A stretch of DNA of 64,000 bases from Palsa-892 sp035556215 (GCA_035556215.1 DATMFI010000026.1:1-64000), one strand, 5' to 3'. Numbered from the stretch's first letter, positions 17,572-26,503 are shown. The notes: generated from the sequence alone by a model not told the origin. Program-made: numbers and translations.

Positions 17572-18536
17572 GGCTTCGTCCGCCCTTCCCGCGCCGCCGC
17601 GCGTTTGCCTCGCTCGCGCTGCTCTGCGCGATGCTGTTACCGGCTCGCGCGGCACCGGGCGATTGCGTCTTCGCCAAGCGGCCGCCGGCGACACTCAAGA
17701 ACATGGGGCCGTGCGAATTCGACCCCGAAAAACTTTCCTTCAAGGGAACGGCGGCCGAGCAGGCCGCGTGTCTCGCGCGGCCGGTGTTGCCGGGCGGCGC
17801 GATCGACAAGGAGCCCGGCAAGCTGCCGGAAGATTTTCTCGCGCGTGTCGGCACGATCAAGGATCTTCCGGCGACTCCCGATCTTATGAGTTATCTTCTG
17901 GCGACCGGCTTTGCGCGCGAGCTTGCCTTCGGCCTGCCGCTGCCGATTTCGCGCGCCAATTCGAACGACGCCGACGCGCCGAGCGCGCGCTATTTCGTCA
18001 TCCACGACACCAGCGCGCCGAATTTCAAGCGGCGGGCATTTCCCGCGCTCGCCGACTGGGATCACGGCATCAACAATCTAAACCGCTATCGCTGCGCGAA
18101 CGCCATCGAGCCCGCGCATTTCTTCATCAACCGGCGCGGCGAAATTCTCAAAGGCCACGATTTTCTGGTGCCGTGGCGCGCGACCAAATTCGAGGGCGCG
18201 ACCAATTTCGGCACCCGGCTGCGGGGCCTCTTCGTCCATACCGAACTCATCCAGCCGCGCCGCGCCATGCCCGGCCGCGGCTCGCAAAACGATTTTCTCG
18301 CGCCGTCGCCCGGCTTTTCCCGCGCGCAATATGAGCGGCTCGCGCTCATCTACATCGTCGCCAGCCGCCGCGCGGGCGCGTGGATGATCCCCGCTTTCCA
18401 TGCCGTGATCGACGACGGCATCCCCGACAAGCATGACGACCCGCAGAATTTCGAGTTCGCGGAATTCAACGACGCGATCAACCGGCTGCTCGCGCGTATC
18501 CCGCATGGCCCGGCGGCCCGCAATTTCGTTCCCTAA
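17568..18536 (+). CDS. secreted N-acetylmuramoyl-L-alanine amidase-like protein
   Basis: A 322-residue protein with a signal peptide (1-28, ending ARA). After a cysteine-containing N-terminal part comes a region resembling the Amidase_2/AmpD zinc fold: YFVIHDTSAP (H146), HFFINRRGEILKGHD, FVHTEL (H224), then FHAVIDDG (H278) and DKHDDPQNF (H289, D291). This suggests a periplasmic peptidoglycan amidase, but the similarity is distant and the ligand assignment is inference. It starts at GTG 17568, overlapping the gshB stop, and ends before a palindromic repeat. Confidence 0.6.
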   Translation: MRLRPPFPRRRAFASLALLCAMLLPARAAPGDCVFAKRPPATLKNMGPCEFDPEKLSFKGTAAEQAACLARPVLPGGAIDKEPGKLPEDFLARVGTIKDLPATPDLMSYLLATGFARELAFGLPLPISRANSNDADAPSARYFVIHDTSAPNFKRRAFPALADWDHGINNLNRYRCANAIEPAHFFINRRGEILKGHDFLVPWRATKFEGATNFGTRLRGLFVHTELIQPRRAMPGRGSQNDFLAPSPGFSRAQYERLALIYIVASRRAGAWMIPAFHAVIDDGIPDKHDDPQNFEFAEFNDAINRLLARIPHGPAARNFVP

Positions 18537-18586
18537 ATGTTCTTGCGGCCAACCCGCATGTTTGCTAGGTTTCGCGGCGGCGTAAC

Positions 18587-18635
18587 GAGCATGATCCTTT
18601 CCGAAAACCGGCTCCCGCTTTTCGGGATCATGCTC
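18587..18635. repeat. palindromic intergenic repeat, copy 1
   Basis: GAGCATGATCC (18587-18597) pairs perfectly with GGATCATGCTC (18625-18635), with an inner CGAAAA/TTTTCG pair around a short loop. Similar copies are at 29144-29192 and 56693-56738. From memory, closely similar GATC-containing palindromes with a GAAAACCGG core are abundant between genes of Rhizobiales. This copy separates the amidase gene from comM, which run in the same direction. Confidence 0.85.
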
Positions 18636-18651
18636 TAACGGGGGCCGCTCC

Positions 18652-20190
18652 ATGGTCCAGCATATCGCGACGGTTGCCTTTGAAGGGGTCGAGGCAAGGC
18701 CGGTCGATGTTCAGGCGCAGGTCGCGCCGGGGCTGCCCGCTTTCACGATTGTCGGGCTCCCCGACAAGGCCGTGTCCGAAGCAAAAGAGCGGGTGCGCGC
18801 GGCGCTCGTCGCTTCCGGGCTCGCGCTGCCCGCCAAGCGCATCACCATCAATCTCGCGCCGGCCGATCTTCCGAAAGAAGGCAGCCACTACGATCTTCCG
18901 ATCGCGCTCGGCCTGATGGCCGCAATCGGCGCGGTGCCGCCCGATGCGCTCGCCAATTTCACCGTGGTCGGCGAACTGGGCCTCGACGGTTCGCTCGCGC
19001 CGGTCGCGGGCGTGCTGCCCGCCGCCATCGCGGCGAATGCGCAAGAGCACGGCCTGATCTGTCCTGCCGCCTGCGGCGCGGAGGCGGCATGGGCGAGCCC
19101 GGAAATGGAAATCATCGCGCCGCGCTCGCTCATTCAACTCGCCAATCATCTGCGCGGCACGCAGGTTCTGTCGCGGCCTTCGCCGAAGATCGGCGCGGCG
19201 CAAGAGAGCGCGCTGGATCTTGCCGACGTGCGCGGCCAGGAAAGCGCAAAACGCGCGCTCGAGATCGCAGCGGCCGGCGCGCACAACATGCTGATGATCG
19301 GGCCGCCCGGCTCGGGAAAATCCATGCTGGCGGCGCGGCTGCCCTCGATCCTGCCGCCGCTTTCGCCGCCGGAGCTTCTGGAAGTTTCGATGATCGCCTC
19401 GATCGCGGGCGCGATCGAGGACGGCACGCTCACCAACAAGCGTCCATTCCGCAATCCGCATCACTCGGCGAGCATGGCGGCGATGGTCGGCGGCGGCTTG
19501 CGCGCCAAGCCGGGCGAAATTTCGCTCGCGCATCTTGGCGTCCTGTTCCTCGATGAGTTTCCCGAGTTCACGCCGCAGGTACTCGATTCGCTCCGGCAAC
19601 CGATCGAAACCGGCGAAGTCGCGATATCCCGCGCCAATCATCGCGTCACGTATCCCGCGCGTTTCCAGCTGATCGCCGCGATGAATCCGTGCCGCTGCGG
19701 CCGCGCTTACGATCCCGGCTTCATCTGCAAGCGCAACATGAACGCACGCTGCATCGCCGATTATCAATCGCGCCTTTCCGGCCCGCTGCTCGACCGCATC
19801 GATCTGCACATCGAAGTGCCTGCGGTCAGCGCCGCCGATCTCACGCTGCCGCCGCCCACGGAAGGCAGCAAACAGGTCGCGGCGCGCGTTGCCAAAGCGC
19901 GCGAAATTCAAGCGGCGCGTTTCAAGACACTCGGCCGGCCGGAGCTACGCACCAACGCCGAAGCGAGCGGCCCGCTTCTCGAGCGGATCGCGGCGCCCGA
20001 CGACGCCGGCCTGAAACTTCTGCGCGATGCCGCCGACGCCATGCGGCTTTCGGCGCGCGGCTACCACCGCGTGCTGAAAGTGGCGCGCACCATCGCCGAT
20101 CTCGATGGCGCCGAGACTGTCGGCCGCCCGCATCTTGCCGAGGCGCTCGCCTACCGCGCGTTGCACGACCGCGTGCCGGCCGCCGCCTGA
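18652..20190 (+). CDS. comM: YifB/ComM family Mg-chelatase-like AAA+ ATPase
   Basis: A 512-residue protein with an N-terminal Lon-protease-like domain (FTIVGLPDKAVSEAKERVRAA) and a central AAA+ module with Walker A GPPGSGKSMLAAR, HHSASMAAMVGGG and LFLDEFPEF. The C-terminal Mg-chelatase part contains AMNPCRCG and the lid helix RGYHRVLKVARTIADLDG. The ComM subgroup is a helicase that promotes branch migration during natural transformation; in organisms not known to be competent its role is unclear. It starts at ATG 18652, 16 bp after the palindromic repeat. Confidence 0.93.
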   Translation: MVQHIATVAFEGVEARPVDVQAQVAPGLPAFTIVGLPDKAVSEAKERVRAALVASGLALPAKRITINLAPADLPKEGSHYDLPIALGLMAAIGAVPPDALANFTVVGELGLDGSLAPVAGVLPAAIAANAQEHGLICPAACGAEAAWASPEMEIIAPRSLIQLANHLRGTQVLSRPSPKIGAAQESALDLADVRGQESAKRALEIAAAGAHNMLMIGPPGSGKSMLAARLPSILPPLSPPELLEVSMIASIAGAIEDGTLTNKRPFRNPHHSASMAAMVGGGLRAKPGEISLAHLGVLFLDEFPEFTPQVLDSLRQPIETGEVAISRANHRVTYPARFQLIAAMNPCRCGRAYDPGFICKRNMNARCIADYQSRLSGPLLDRIDLHIEVPAVSAADLTLPPPTEGSKQVAARVAKAREIQAARFKTLGRPELRTNAEASGPLLERIAAPDDAGLKLLRDAADAMRLSARGYHRVLKVARTIADLDGAETVGRPHLAEALAYRALHDRVPAAA

Positions 20191-20200
20191 GCGCGCGGCG

Positions 20201-20215
20201 TTAACGTTTCGTCAA
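20201..20215. promoter_or_regulatory. near-consensus CtrA-type site
   Basis: TTAA-N7-TCAA, one base away from the CtrA consensus TTAA-N7-TTAA, lies about 120 bp before the hybrid kinase gene and 11 bp after comM. The single mismatch lowers confidence, but the placement suits a cell-cycle kinase promoter. Confidence 0.35.
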
Positions 20216-20337
20216 CCAAAGCCGCAAAAAGCCGTCGATAGCGCGGGTTCCCCCGCCTCGCATTAAGCCGCCGATGCCATCCTGCCGGCTGATCGAGCAA
20301 GCAATAGGGGGCGCGGCAGCTGGCCGCGCAATGACGC

Positions 20338-22503
20338 ATGAACCTGTTTCGAACCGCCAGCATTGCCGCCGCATACTGGTTCGCTGCGAGCGGCGCGGCC
20401 TTCGCACAGGACAAGATTAGCGGCCTCGTCGAGAACGGCTCCAACGGTTTTTCCGGCATGTTCGCGGGGCTTCTCGTCGTCGCACTCGCGGCGCTCGGCC
20501 TTCGCCATCGCCGTCACGAGGAACTGCTCGAGCGTTTCAAACGAATGGAAGCCGCGCTGGAAGCGCGCGACGACGAAATCTGGCAGCTGCAAGAAAAGCT
20601 CGCGCGCGCCGAAAAGCTCGCCGACGCGCAGGGCTATCTCGTCGTGCGCGAAGATATGCACGGCCATGTCACCCATGTCAGCGAGAGCCTCTGCGCGCTT
20701 TTGCGGCAGGATACGCGCGATGTCGTCAGCTGGCCGCTTTCGCTCGATGTCGTGCGCGAAACCAACCGCATCGATCATACCGACGGCAGCGTCACCTACG
20801 ATCAGGAAATCGAGACGCCGGCCGGCCGGCGCTGGATCGCGTGGAAGGAAGTCGCGATCACCGATCATGCGGGCGAGGTCGCCGAAGTCCAGCGCGCCGG
20901 TCACGACATCACCGCTCGCATCAATTGGGAACAGGCGCTTGCCGATGCCAGCGAGCGCGCCGAAAGCGCGAGCCGCGCGAAGTCGCGCTTCCTCGCCGTC
21001 GTCAGTCACGAAGTGCGCACGCCGCTGAACGGCGTGCTCGGCATGGCCAATCTGCTGCTCGATAGCGGCCTGTCGCCCGAGCAGCAGACCTACGCCAAGT
21101 CGATCAAGACTTCGGGCGAGGCGCTCCTCGGGCTGATCGAGGAAATTCTCGACTTCTCCAAGATCGAAGCCGGCCGTCTCGATCTCGAAACGGTGCCATT
21201 CGATGTCGCGGGCCTCGTTACCGACGTGGTGGAGCTTCTCGCGCCGCGCGCGCAGGCCAAGGGCATCGAGATCGCGGCGGAAATCGCCGACGACGTGCCG
21301 GCGCGCGTGTTTGGCGACGCGGCGCGGCTCCGCCAGGTGCTGCTGAATCTTGCCGGCAATGCCGTGAAATTCACCGACGAAGGCGGCGTGCTCGTTGTCG
21401 TCGAGCGCGATGCCGACAACCGCATCAAGTTCGTCGTCGAAGACAGCGGTCCCGGCGTCGGGCCCGACGCGCAGGAGCGCATCTTCCGCGAATTCGAACA
21501 GGGCGACGATTCGGCGGCGCGCCGCCACGGCGGCACGGGGCTCGGCCTTGCCATCGCCTCGAGGATCGTCGAGCGCATGGGCGGCCGCATTTCGCTCGCA
21601 AGCCATGGCGATCGCGGCTCGGTGTTCGATTTTTCGATCGAGCTGCCGGCCGACAAAGAAGCCGGCGCGCCCTTCCAGCCGGCCGATCTCACAGGCCAAA
21701 ACGTCCTGATCGCTTCGCCCTCGCCTGTCACCGGACCTGCACTCGAGCGCAAACTCGTTAGCTGGGGCGCGGACGTGACGCTCACCTCCGACCCGCGTGT
21801 CGCGGAGACGCTGCTCCCCGAGCGCGACTGGTCGCGGGTATTCGTCGATCGCAGCTTCGGCGCCGAGGAAACGAGGCTGCTCGCACAAGCGGCCAAGGCC
21901 AGGGGCCGCGAGCTTTACGTGTTGTTGTCGCCCGCCGACCGGCATGAGCTGGCGAAACTTCGCAGCGCCGGCTTCAACGGTTATCTCGTCAAACCCCTTC
22001 GCGCGGCCTCGCTCGCCGCTCAGCTCGCCGCCGCGCAAATCGAAGCGCCTGCGGCCGATCAGCATGCGCCGGGCGGCAGCCTGCCGCGCGATCGCGCCCT
22101 TGCCGTTCTGATCGCGGAAGATAACGACATCAATGCGCTGCTTGCCCAGGCGACGCTCGGCAAGCTCGGGCACATCCCCGCGGTGGTGGGCGACGGCGTC
22201 TCGGCGGTCAAAGCCGTGGCGAGCGCTCATGAGGTCGGCGCGCCGTTCGATCTCGTCTTGATGGATCTGCATCTGCCCGGCATGGACGGCCTCGAAGCGA
22301 CGCGCCGCATTCGTGCACTGGATGGCGCAGGCTCGGTGCCGATCATCGCGCTCACCGCCAACGCATCGAACGAGGATCGCGAAGCGTGCCTTGCCGCCGG
22401 CATGGACGCTTTCGTCGTCAAGCCGTTCGACCGCGACACGCTCGAGGAAGCGATTGCCAGCGCGCGCGGCATGAGCGCCAAGCGCGCGGCGAACGCCGCT
22501 TAA
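20338..22503 (+). CDS. membrane hybrid sensor histidine kinase with two receiver domains
   Basis: A 721-residue protein. It has a signal-like segment (1-23), one membrane helix (about 41-55), a coiled coil (58-95) and a PAS-like sensor (about 97-195). The HisKA domain has the phospho-accepting H224 in SHEVRTPLNG, and the ATPase domain has N341, DSGPG (369-373) and GGTGLGL (398-404). The first receiver (about 454-565) lacks the acidic pair (ASPSP in place of DD) although D504 and K552 remain, so it looks degenerate. The second (589-705) is complete, with E594/D595, D643 and K695. The layout recalls alphaproteobacterial cell-cycle kinases, but the partner is unknown. A near-CtrA site lies upstream. 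Confidence 0.9.
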   Translation: MNLFRTASIAAAYWFAASGAAFAQDKISGLVENGSNGFSGMFAGLLVVALAALGLRHRRHEELLERFKRMEAALEARDDEIWQLQEKLARAEKLADAQGYLVVREDMHGHVTHVSESLCALLRQDTRDVVSWPLSLDVVRETNRIDHTDGSVTYDQEIETPAGRRWIAWKEVAITDHAGEVAEVQRAGHDITARINWEQALADASERAESASRAKSRFLAVVSHEVRTPLNGVLGMANLLLDSGLSPEQQTYAKSIKTSGEALLGLIEEILDFSKIEAGRLDLETVPFDVAGLVTDVVELLAPRAQAKGIEIAAEIADDVPARVFGDAARLRQVLLNLAGNAVKFTDEGGVLVVVERDADNRIKFVVEDSGPGVGPDAQERIFREFEQGDDSAARRHGGTGLGLAIASRIVERMGGRISLASHGDRGSVFDFSIELPADKEAGAPFQPADLTGQNVLIASPSPVTGPALERKLVSWGADVTLTSDPRVAETLLPERDWSRVFVDRSFGAEETRLLAQAAKARGRELYVLLSPADRHELAKLRSAGFNGYLVKPLRAASLAAQLAAAQIEAPAADQHAPGGSLPRDRALAVLIAEDNDINALLAQATLGKLGHIPAVVGDGVSAVKAVASAHEVGAPFDLVLMDLHLPGMDGLEATRRIRALDGAGSVPIIALTANASNEDREACLAAGMDAFVVKPFDRDTLEEAIASARGMSAKRAANAA

Positions 22504-22505
22504 AT

Positions 22506-23465
22506 CTAGAGTTTACGCAGCGCGACCGTTTCGATCTCGTGCTCGGCGTTCTTGCCGAGAATCAAACTCGCGCGCAGGCGCGTCGGCAGGATATTTTCCC
22601 GCAGATTGACGAGGTTGATATTGCGCCAGAGCGATAGCGCCACTTCGAGCGCTTCGGCGTCGGAAATCTTCGAATAGCGATTGAAATAAGAACGCGGGTC
22701 GCGGAATGCCGTGTCGCGAAGCCGCATGAAGCGCTTTACGTACCAGCCTTCGAGCACGTCTTCGGCGGCATCGATGTAAATCGAGAAATCGAAGAAATCC
22801 GAGACATACGGCTTGCCCTCTTTTGGCGTCCGGTTCGGCTGCAGCACGTTCAGGCCCTCGACGATCAGGATGTCGGGCCGTTCAACCTCGATCGTTTCGC
22901 CGGGCACGACGTCGTAAACGAGATGACTGTAAACCGGCGCCGCCACCGGGCCGCGGCCGGCCTTGATGGCGGTGAGGAAGCGCAGGAGCTGCGCTGTGTC
23001 GTAGCTTTCGGGAAAGCCTTTTTTCTGCATCAGGCCTTCGCGCTCGAGCACCGCGTTCGGAAACAGGAAGCCGTCGGTGGTGACGAGATCGACCTTCGGG
23101 GTGTTGGGCCAGCGCATGAGCAGCGCCTGGAGAACACGGGCGGTCGTCGACTTGCCGCCCGCGACCGAACCGCCGATGCCGATGATGTAGGGGACCTTCG
23201 CATCTTCGGTGCCGAGGAAGCGCTGCATCGCGCGGAACAGCCGTTGTGTCGCCGCGACATACATCGACAAAAGCCGCGACAGCGGCAGGTAAATTTCCTC
23301 GACCTCCGACATCGACAGGCGATCGTTAAAGGCCTTGAGCTCCTCGACCTCCTTCGGCATCAGCGTCATCGGCGTATCTTCACGGCGCGCGGCCCATTCC
23401 GCGCGAGTGAAAATCCGATAGGGCAAAAGCCCGTCTTCGAGCTTGTGTTCCATCAGACCGGCCAT
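22506..23465 (-). CDS. coaA: type I pantothenate kinase
   Basis: Phosphorylates pantothenate, the committed step of coenzyme A synthesis. The 319-residue protein has the P-loop GSVAGGKST (99-107), TTDGFLFPNAVLEREGLM, KGFPESYD, YSHLVYDVVPGE and NVLQPN, as in bacterial CoaA. It overlaps the hisE stop by one base (TGATG), placing it at the end of the histidine cluster, a common arrangement in Rhizobiales. It converges with the hybrid kinase gene across only 2 bp. Confidence 0.97.
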   Translation of the reverse strand: MAGLMEHKLEDGLLPYRIFTRAEWAARREDTPMTLMPKEVEELKAFNDRLSMSEVEEIYLPLSRLLSMYVAATQRLFRAMQRFLGTEDAKVPYIIGIGGSVAGGKSTTARVLQALLMRWPNTPKVDLVTTDGFLFPNAVLEREGLMQKKGFPESYDTAQLLRFLTAIKAGRGPVAAPVYSHLVYDVVPGETIEVERPDILIVEGLNVLQPNRTPKEGKPYVSDFFDFSIYIDAAEDVLEGWYVKRFMRLRDTAFRDPRSYFNRYSKISDAEALEVALSLWRNINLVNLRENILPTRLRASLILGKNAEHEIETVALRKL

Positions 23466-23785
23466 CAGCCCTTGCGGGATGCTTTTTCTTCGAGACCGGA
23501 CTGCGCAGTGCGCCGTTCGAGCTCGGCATAAATATCGGCGAGCTTCACGCCGCGCGCCTCAAGCAAAACAAGCAGGTGATAAAGGAGATCGGCGCTCTCG
23601 GCGACGAGCGCCGGCTTCTCGCCCGCAACCGCCGCGATGATGGTCTCAGCCGCTTCTTCACCGAGCTTCTTCGCGCATTTCTGAACGCCTTCGTCGAGGA
23701 GCTTGCGCGTATAGGAATTCCCGCCGCCCGCGCTGGCGCGCGCGGCGATGATCTTGGCAAGCTGGTCGAGGTCGAAATCCGGCAT
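23465..23785 (-). CDS. hisE: phosphoribosyl-ATP pyrophosphatase
   Basis: Second step of histidine synthesis, hydrolysing PR-ATP to PR-AMP. The 106-residue, all-helical MazG-like protein shows SYTRKLLDEGVQKCAKKLGEEAAETIIAA (about 24-52), with the acidic metal-binding EEAAE pattern, and ESADLLYHLLVLL. It is a stand-alone HisE, not fused to HisI, which is absent from this cluster. It lies 42 bp after hisF and is coupled to coaA. Confidence 0.96.
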   Translation of the reverse strand: MPDFDLDQLAKIIAARASAGGGNSYTRKLLDEGVQKCAKKLGEEAAETIIAAVAGEKPALVAESADLLYHLLVLLEARGVKLADIYAELERRTAQSGLEEKASRKG

Positions 23786-23827
23786 AGAAAGCTCGTGGGG
23801 ACGGCCCGTCAGAACGATGACGCTCTA

Positions 23828-24607
23828 TCACGCATCGAGGCGGACGGGGAGGCCTGCTTTGGCCATATATTGCTTGGCTTCGCCGATCGAATATTCGCCG
23901 AAATGGAAGATCGAGGCGGCGAGCGCCGCCGTCGCGTGACCGTCGCGAATGCCCGCGACGAGATGCTCGAGCGTGCCGACGCCGCCCGACGCGATCACCG
24001 GCACACGGACAGCATCGGCAATCGCTCGCGTCAGCCCAAGATCGTAGCCGATCTTGGTGCCGTCGCGATCCATCGAGGTCAGCAGAATTTCGCCGGCGCC
24101 CAGAGAAACGACTTCCTGCGCGTATTCGACGGCATCGATGCCGGTGGGACGGCGGCCGCCGTGCGTGAAAATTTCCCAGCGGTCTTTTGCCTGCTTTGGC
24201 TGCGAAACTTTCTTGGCGTCAATTGCAACAACGATGCACTGATCGCCGTATTTTTCGGCCGCTTCGCGCACCAGCGAGCGGCGCTCGACCGCCGCGGTGT
24301 TGATGGAAACCTTGTCGGCACCCGATGCCAGCAGCACCCGGACATCTTCCACCGAACGGACGCCGCCGCCGACGGTGAGCGGCATGAAGCAGGCTTCCGC
24401 CGTGCGGCGCACGACATCCAAAAGCGTGCCGCGCTTTTCGTGGCTGGCGGTGATGTCGAGGAAGCACAATTCGTCGGCGCCGGCGGCGTCATAGGCTTTG
24501 GCCGCCTCGACCGGATCGCCGGCATCGCGCAGCTCGACGAAGTTCACGCCCTTTACGACGCGGCCGTCCTTCACATCGAGACAGGGAATGAGGCGAACGG
24601 TGAACAT
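23828..24607 (-). CDS. hisF: imidazole glycerol phosphate synthase, cyclase subunit
   Basis: TIM-barrel cyclase that uses ammonia from HisH to make IGP and AICAR. The 259-residue protein has catalytic aspartates in RLIPCLDVKDGRVVKG and LLTSMDRDGTKIGYDL, the GGGVRSVEDVR and GGVGTLEHL phosphate loops, and the basic SINTAAVERRSLV segment. The start ATG overlaps the hisA stop (TGATG). It works as a heterodimer with HisH, encoded two genes upstream. Confidence 0.98.
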   Translation of the reverse strand: MFTVRLIPCLDVKDGRVVKGVNFVELRDAGDPVEAAKAYDAAGADELCFLDITASHEKRGTLLDVVRRTAEACFMPLTVGGGVRSVEDVRVLLASGADKVSINTAAVERRSLVREAAEKYGDQCIVVAIDAKKVSQPKQAKDRWEIFTHGGRRPTGIDAVEYAQEVVSLGAGEILLTSMDRDGTKIGYDLGLTRAIADAVRVPVIASGGVGTLEHLVAGIRDGHATAALAASIFHFGEYSIGEAKQYMAKAGLPVRLDA

Positions 24608-25338
24608 CAGGCGGCTTTCTTCAGAAGTTCGAGCGCCGACTTCGCATCGAGGCGCCCGTCATAAAGCGCGCGGCCCGCGATGGCGCCGGCGAGCTTTTTC
24701 GCGCGCGGTTCGACGAGCTTTCTAATATCATCGAGCGAGGCCAGACCGCCCGATGCGATGACCGGGATCGAGACGGCATCGGCAAGCGCGATGGTCGAAT
24801 CGAGATTGAGGCCCTGCAACATGCCGTCGCGCTCAACATCGGTGTAGATGATCGCGGCAACGCCCGCGCCTTCGAACAGCTTCGCGAGCTCCGCCGCCTG
24901 CATCCGGGTTTCCTCGGCCCAGCCGGAAACCGCGACCTTGCCGCCGCGCGCGTCGATACCGACGGCGACGCGGCCGGGAAACTTCTTCGCCGCCTCTTTC
25001 ACAAAGGCCGGATCGCGCACGGCGGCGGTGCCGATGATGACGCGCGAAATCCCGGCCGTGAGCCAGCGCTCGACCGTCGCGATATCGCGAATGCCGCCGC
25101 CGAGCTGCACCGGCATTTTCACGCTTTGCAGGATCGAGGCGACGGCTTCGGCATTCACGGGTTTTCCCGCAAACGCGCCGTCGAGATCGACGAGATGCAG
25201 CCACTCGAAACCTTGCGCGGCGAAGTCGCGCGCCTGCGCGGCGGGGTTTTTATTAAAGACGGTGGCGCGGTTCATGTCGCCCTGTTGCAGGCGCACGGCT
25301 TCGCCGTTCTTGAGGTCGATCGCAGGAAATAAAATCAC
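24607..25338 (-). CDS. hisA: ProFAR isomerase HisA
   Basis: Isomerises ProFAR to PRFAR in histidine synthesis. The 243-residue TIM barrel starts ILFPAIDLKNGEAVRLQQGD (catalytic Asp in the first strand) and has LGGGIRDIATVE, RVIIGTAAVRD, YTDVERDGMLQG and ASGGLASLDDI. The start is GTG at 25338, overlapping the hisH stop as GTGA; the frame is open for over 100 codons upstream, but that part is opposite-phase hisH sequence. Confidence 0.97.
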   Translation of the reverse strand: MILFPAIDLKNGEAVRLQQGDMNRATVFNKNPAAQARDFAAQGFEWLHLVDLDGAFAGKPVNAEAVASILQSVKMPVQLGGGIRDIATVERWLTAGISRVIIGTAAVRDPAFVKEAAKKFPGRVAVGIDARGGKVAVSGWAEETRMQAAELAKLFEGAGVAAIIYTDVERDGMLQGLNLDSTIALADAVSIPVIASGGLASLDDIRKLVEPRAKKLAGAIAGRALYDGRLDAKSALELLKKAA

Positions 25339-25985
25339 GGCTTCCACTTCAGAAAGTTGGCGAGCAAGGCGAGCCCGAGCTTCTGGCTTTTCTCGGGGTG
25401 AAACTGCGAGCCCGCGATATTGCCGCGCGCGACGGCGGCGGTGATCGGCCCGCCGTAATCGGAGGCGGCGAGAAGATCGCCAGGCTCCGCGGGCGTCAGT
25501 TGATAGGAGTGCACGAAATAGGCGTGCAGGCCATTCGCGCCAAGTCTGATCCCATCGAACAGCGGATGCGCGCGCTTTGCTTCCAGCGTATTCCAGCCCA
25601 TGTGCGGAATTTTCAGCGACTTGTCGCGCGGCGCGATCTGATCGACCTCGCCCCTGATCCAGCCGAGCCCTTCGGTGACGGTATTCTCGCGGCCGCGCTC
25701 GGCCAGAAGCTGCATGCCGACACAAATGCCGAAGAACGGCCGGCCGCGCTCGAATACAGCCTCCCTCATCGCCGCGATCATGCCCGGCACGGCGACGAGC
25801 CCCGCCTTGCAGTCGGCGAAAGCGCCGACGCCCGGCAGCACGATACGGTCGGCGCTACGCACTTTCTCGGGATCGCTCGTGACTTCGATCGCTTCGCTCA
25901 ACCCGCTGTCGCGCGCGGCGCGCTCGAGCGCCTTCGCGGCCGAGTGCAGATTGCCCGAACCGTAGTCGATCACCGCGACGGTCAT
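25335..25985 (-). CDS. hisH: imidazole glycerol phosphate synthase, glutaminase subunit
   Basis: Glutamine amidotransferase that supplies ammonia to HisF. The 216-residue class I glutaminase has VIDYGSGNLHS at the N-terminus, VLPGVGAF, the nucleophile elbow GICVGMQLL (C88) and the His-Glu pair in QFHPEKSQ. It overlaps hisA downstream and the DUF2628 gene upstream by 4 bp each, so translation along the cluster looks tightly coupled. Confidence 0.98.
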   Translation of the reverse strand: MTVAVIDYGSGNLHSAAKALERAARDSGLSEAIEVTSDPEKVRSADRIVLPGVGAFADCKAGLVAVPGMIAAMREAVFERGRPFFGICVGMQLLAERGRENTVTEGLGWIRGEVDQIAPRDKSLKIPHMGWNTLEAKRAHPLFDGIRLGANGLHAYFVHSYQLTPAEPGDLLAASDYGGPITAAVARGNIAGSQFHPEKSQKLGLALLANFLKWKP

Positions 25986-26458
25986 TGACCCCGCTCCGGG
26001 AAAAGACCGATCACCGGGCGCGGCCCGCGCATCCCGGAGAATTCCGCCGGCGGCACGGACGGAGCCGCATCCTTGCGCAGGGGAGAAACCTTGCGGCGCT
26101 CGAAGTAGCGCCGCTCGGCACCATCGAGATCGTCGGCCAGCACCGCGTCGGCTTCACGATAGCCGCGCCGCACCAGCCGAAACGCCTTGAGTTGCGCCGC
26201 CTCGAAGGCAACGACGAGCGGCGGCAGCAGCAGAACGAAATCGGCCGCGGTGTCCTGCAGCCCGAAATAATACAGCGCCGCGAACAACAGCACTTCCACC
26301 GCACAGAAAATGACGAAGGCAAGCCACAGCCGGTTCAGGAGCAGCCAGACCGGCGTGAAGAACAGCGCGGGCCAGGAGAACTTGTCGCGCACGAAGGTTA
26401 CGCGCGCGGCCGCATCCGCTGTTGCGGCGTCAGGCTCGAAAACGAGATAGGTTCTCAA
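25982..26458 (-). CDS. DUF2628 family membrane protein in the his cluster
   Basis: A 158-residue protein with an N-terminal soluble stretch (MRTYLVFEP), an FSWPALFFTPVWLLLNRLW motif characteristic of DUF2628, two or three hydrophobic segments between about 28 and 88, and a basic cytoplasmic tail. Function is unknown. Its position between hisB and hisH with a 4-bp overlap is typical of Rhizobiales, so the link to histidine genes is conserved even though no enzymatic role is evident. Confidence 0.85.
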   Translation of the reverse strand: MRTYLVFEPDAATADAAARVTFVRDKFSWPALFFTPVWLLLNRLWLAFVIFCAVEVLLFAALYYFGLQDTAADFVLLLPPLVVAFEAAQLKAFRLVRRGYREADAVLADDLDGAERRYFERRKVSPLRKDAAPSVPPAEFSGMRGPRPVIGLFPERGQ

Positions 26459-26503
26459 AACGCGGCACTCCGTCTGCCGGCCGGGCAGATGCTCGGTCGA
26501 GAT

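Noticed and set aside
20263..22272. A 669-codon open frame opposite the hybrid kinase
   Set aside because: The plus-strand frame encodes clear kinase and receiver motifs; the antisense frame shows none.
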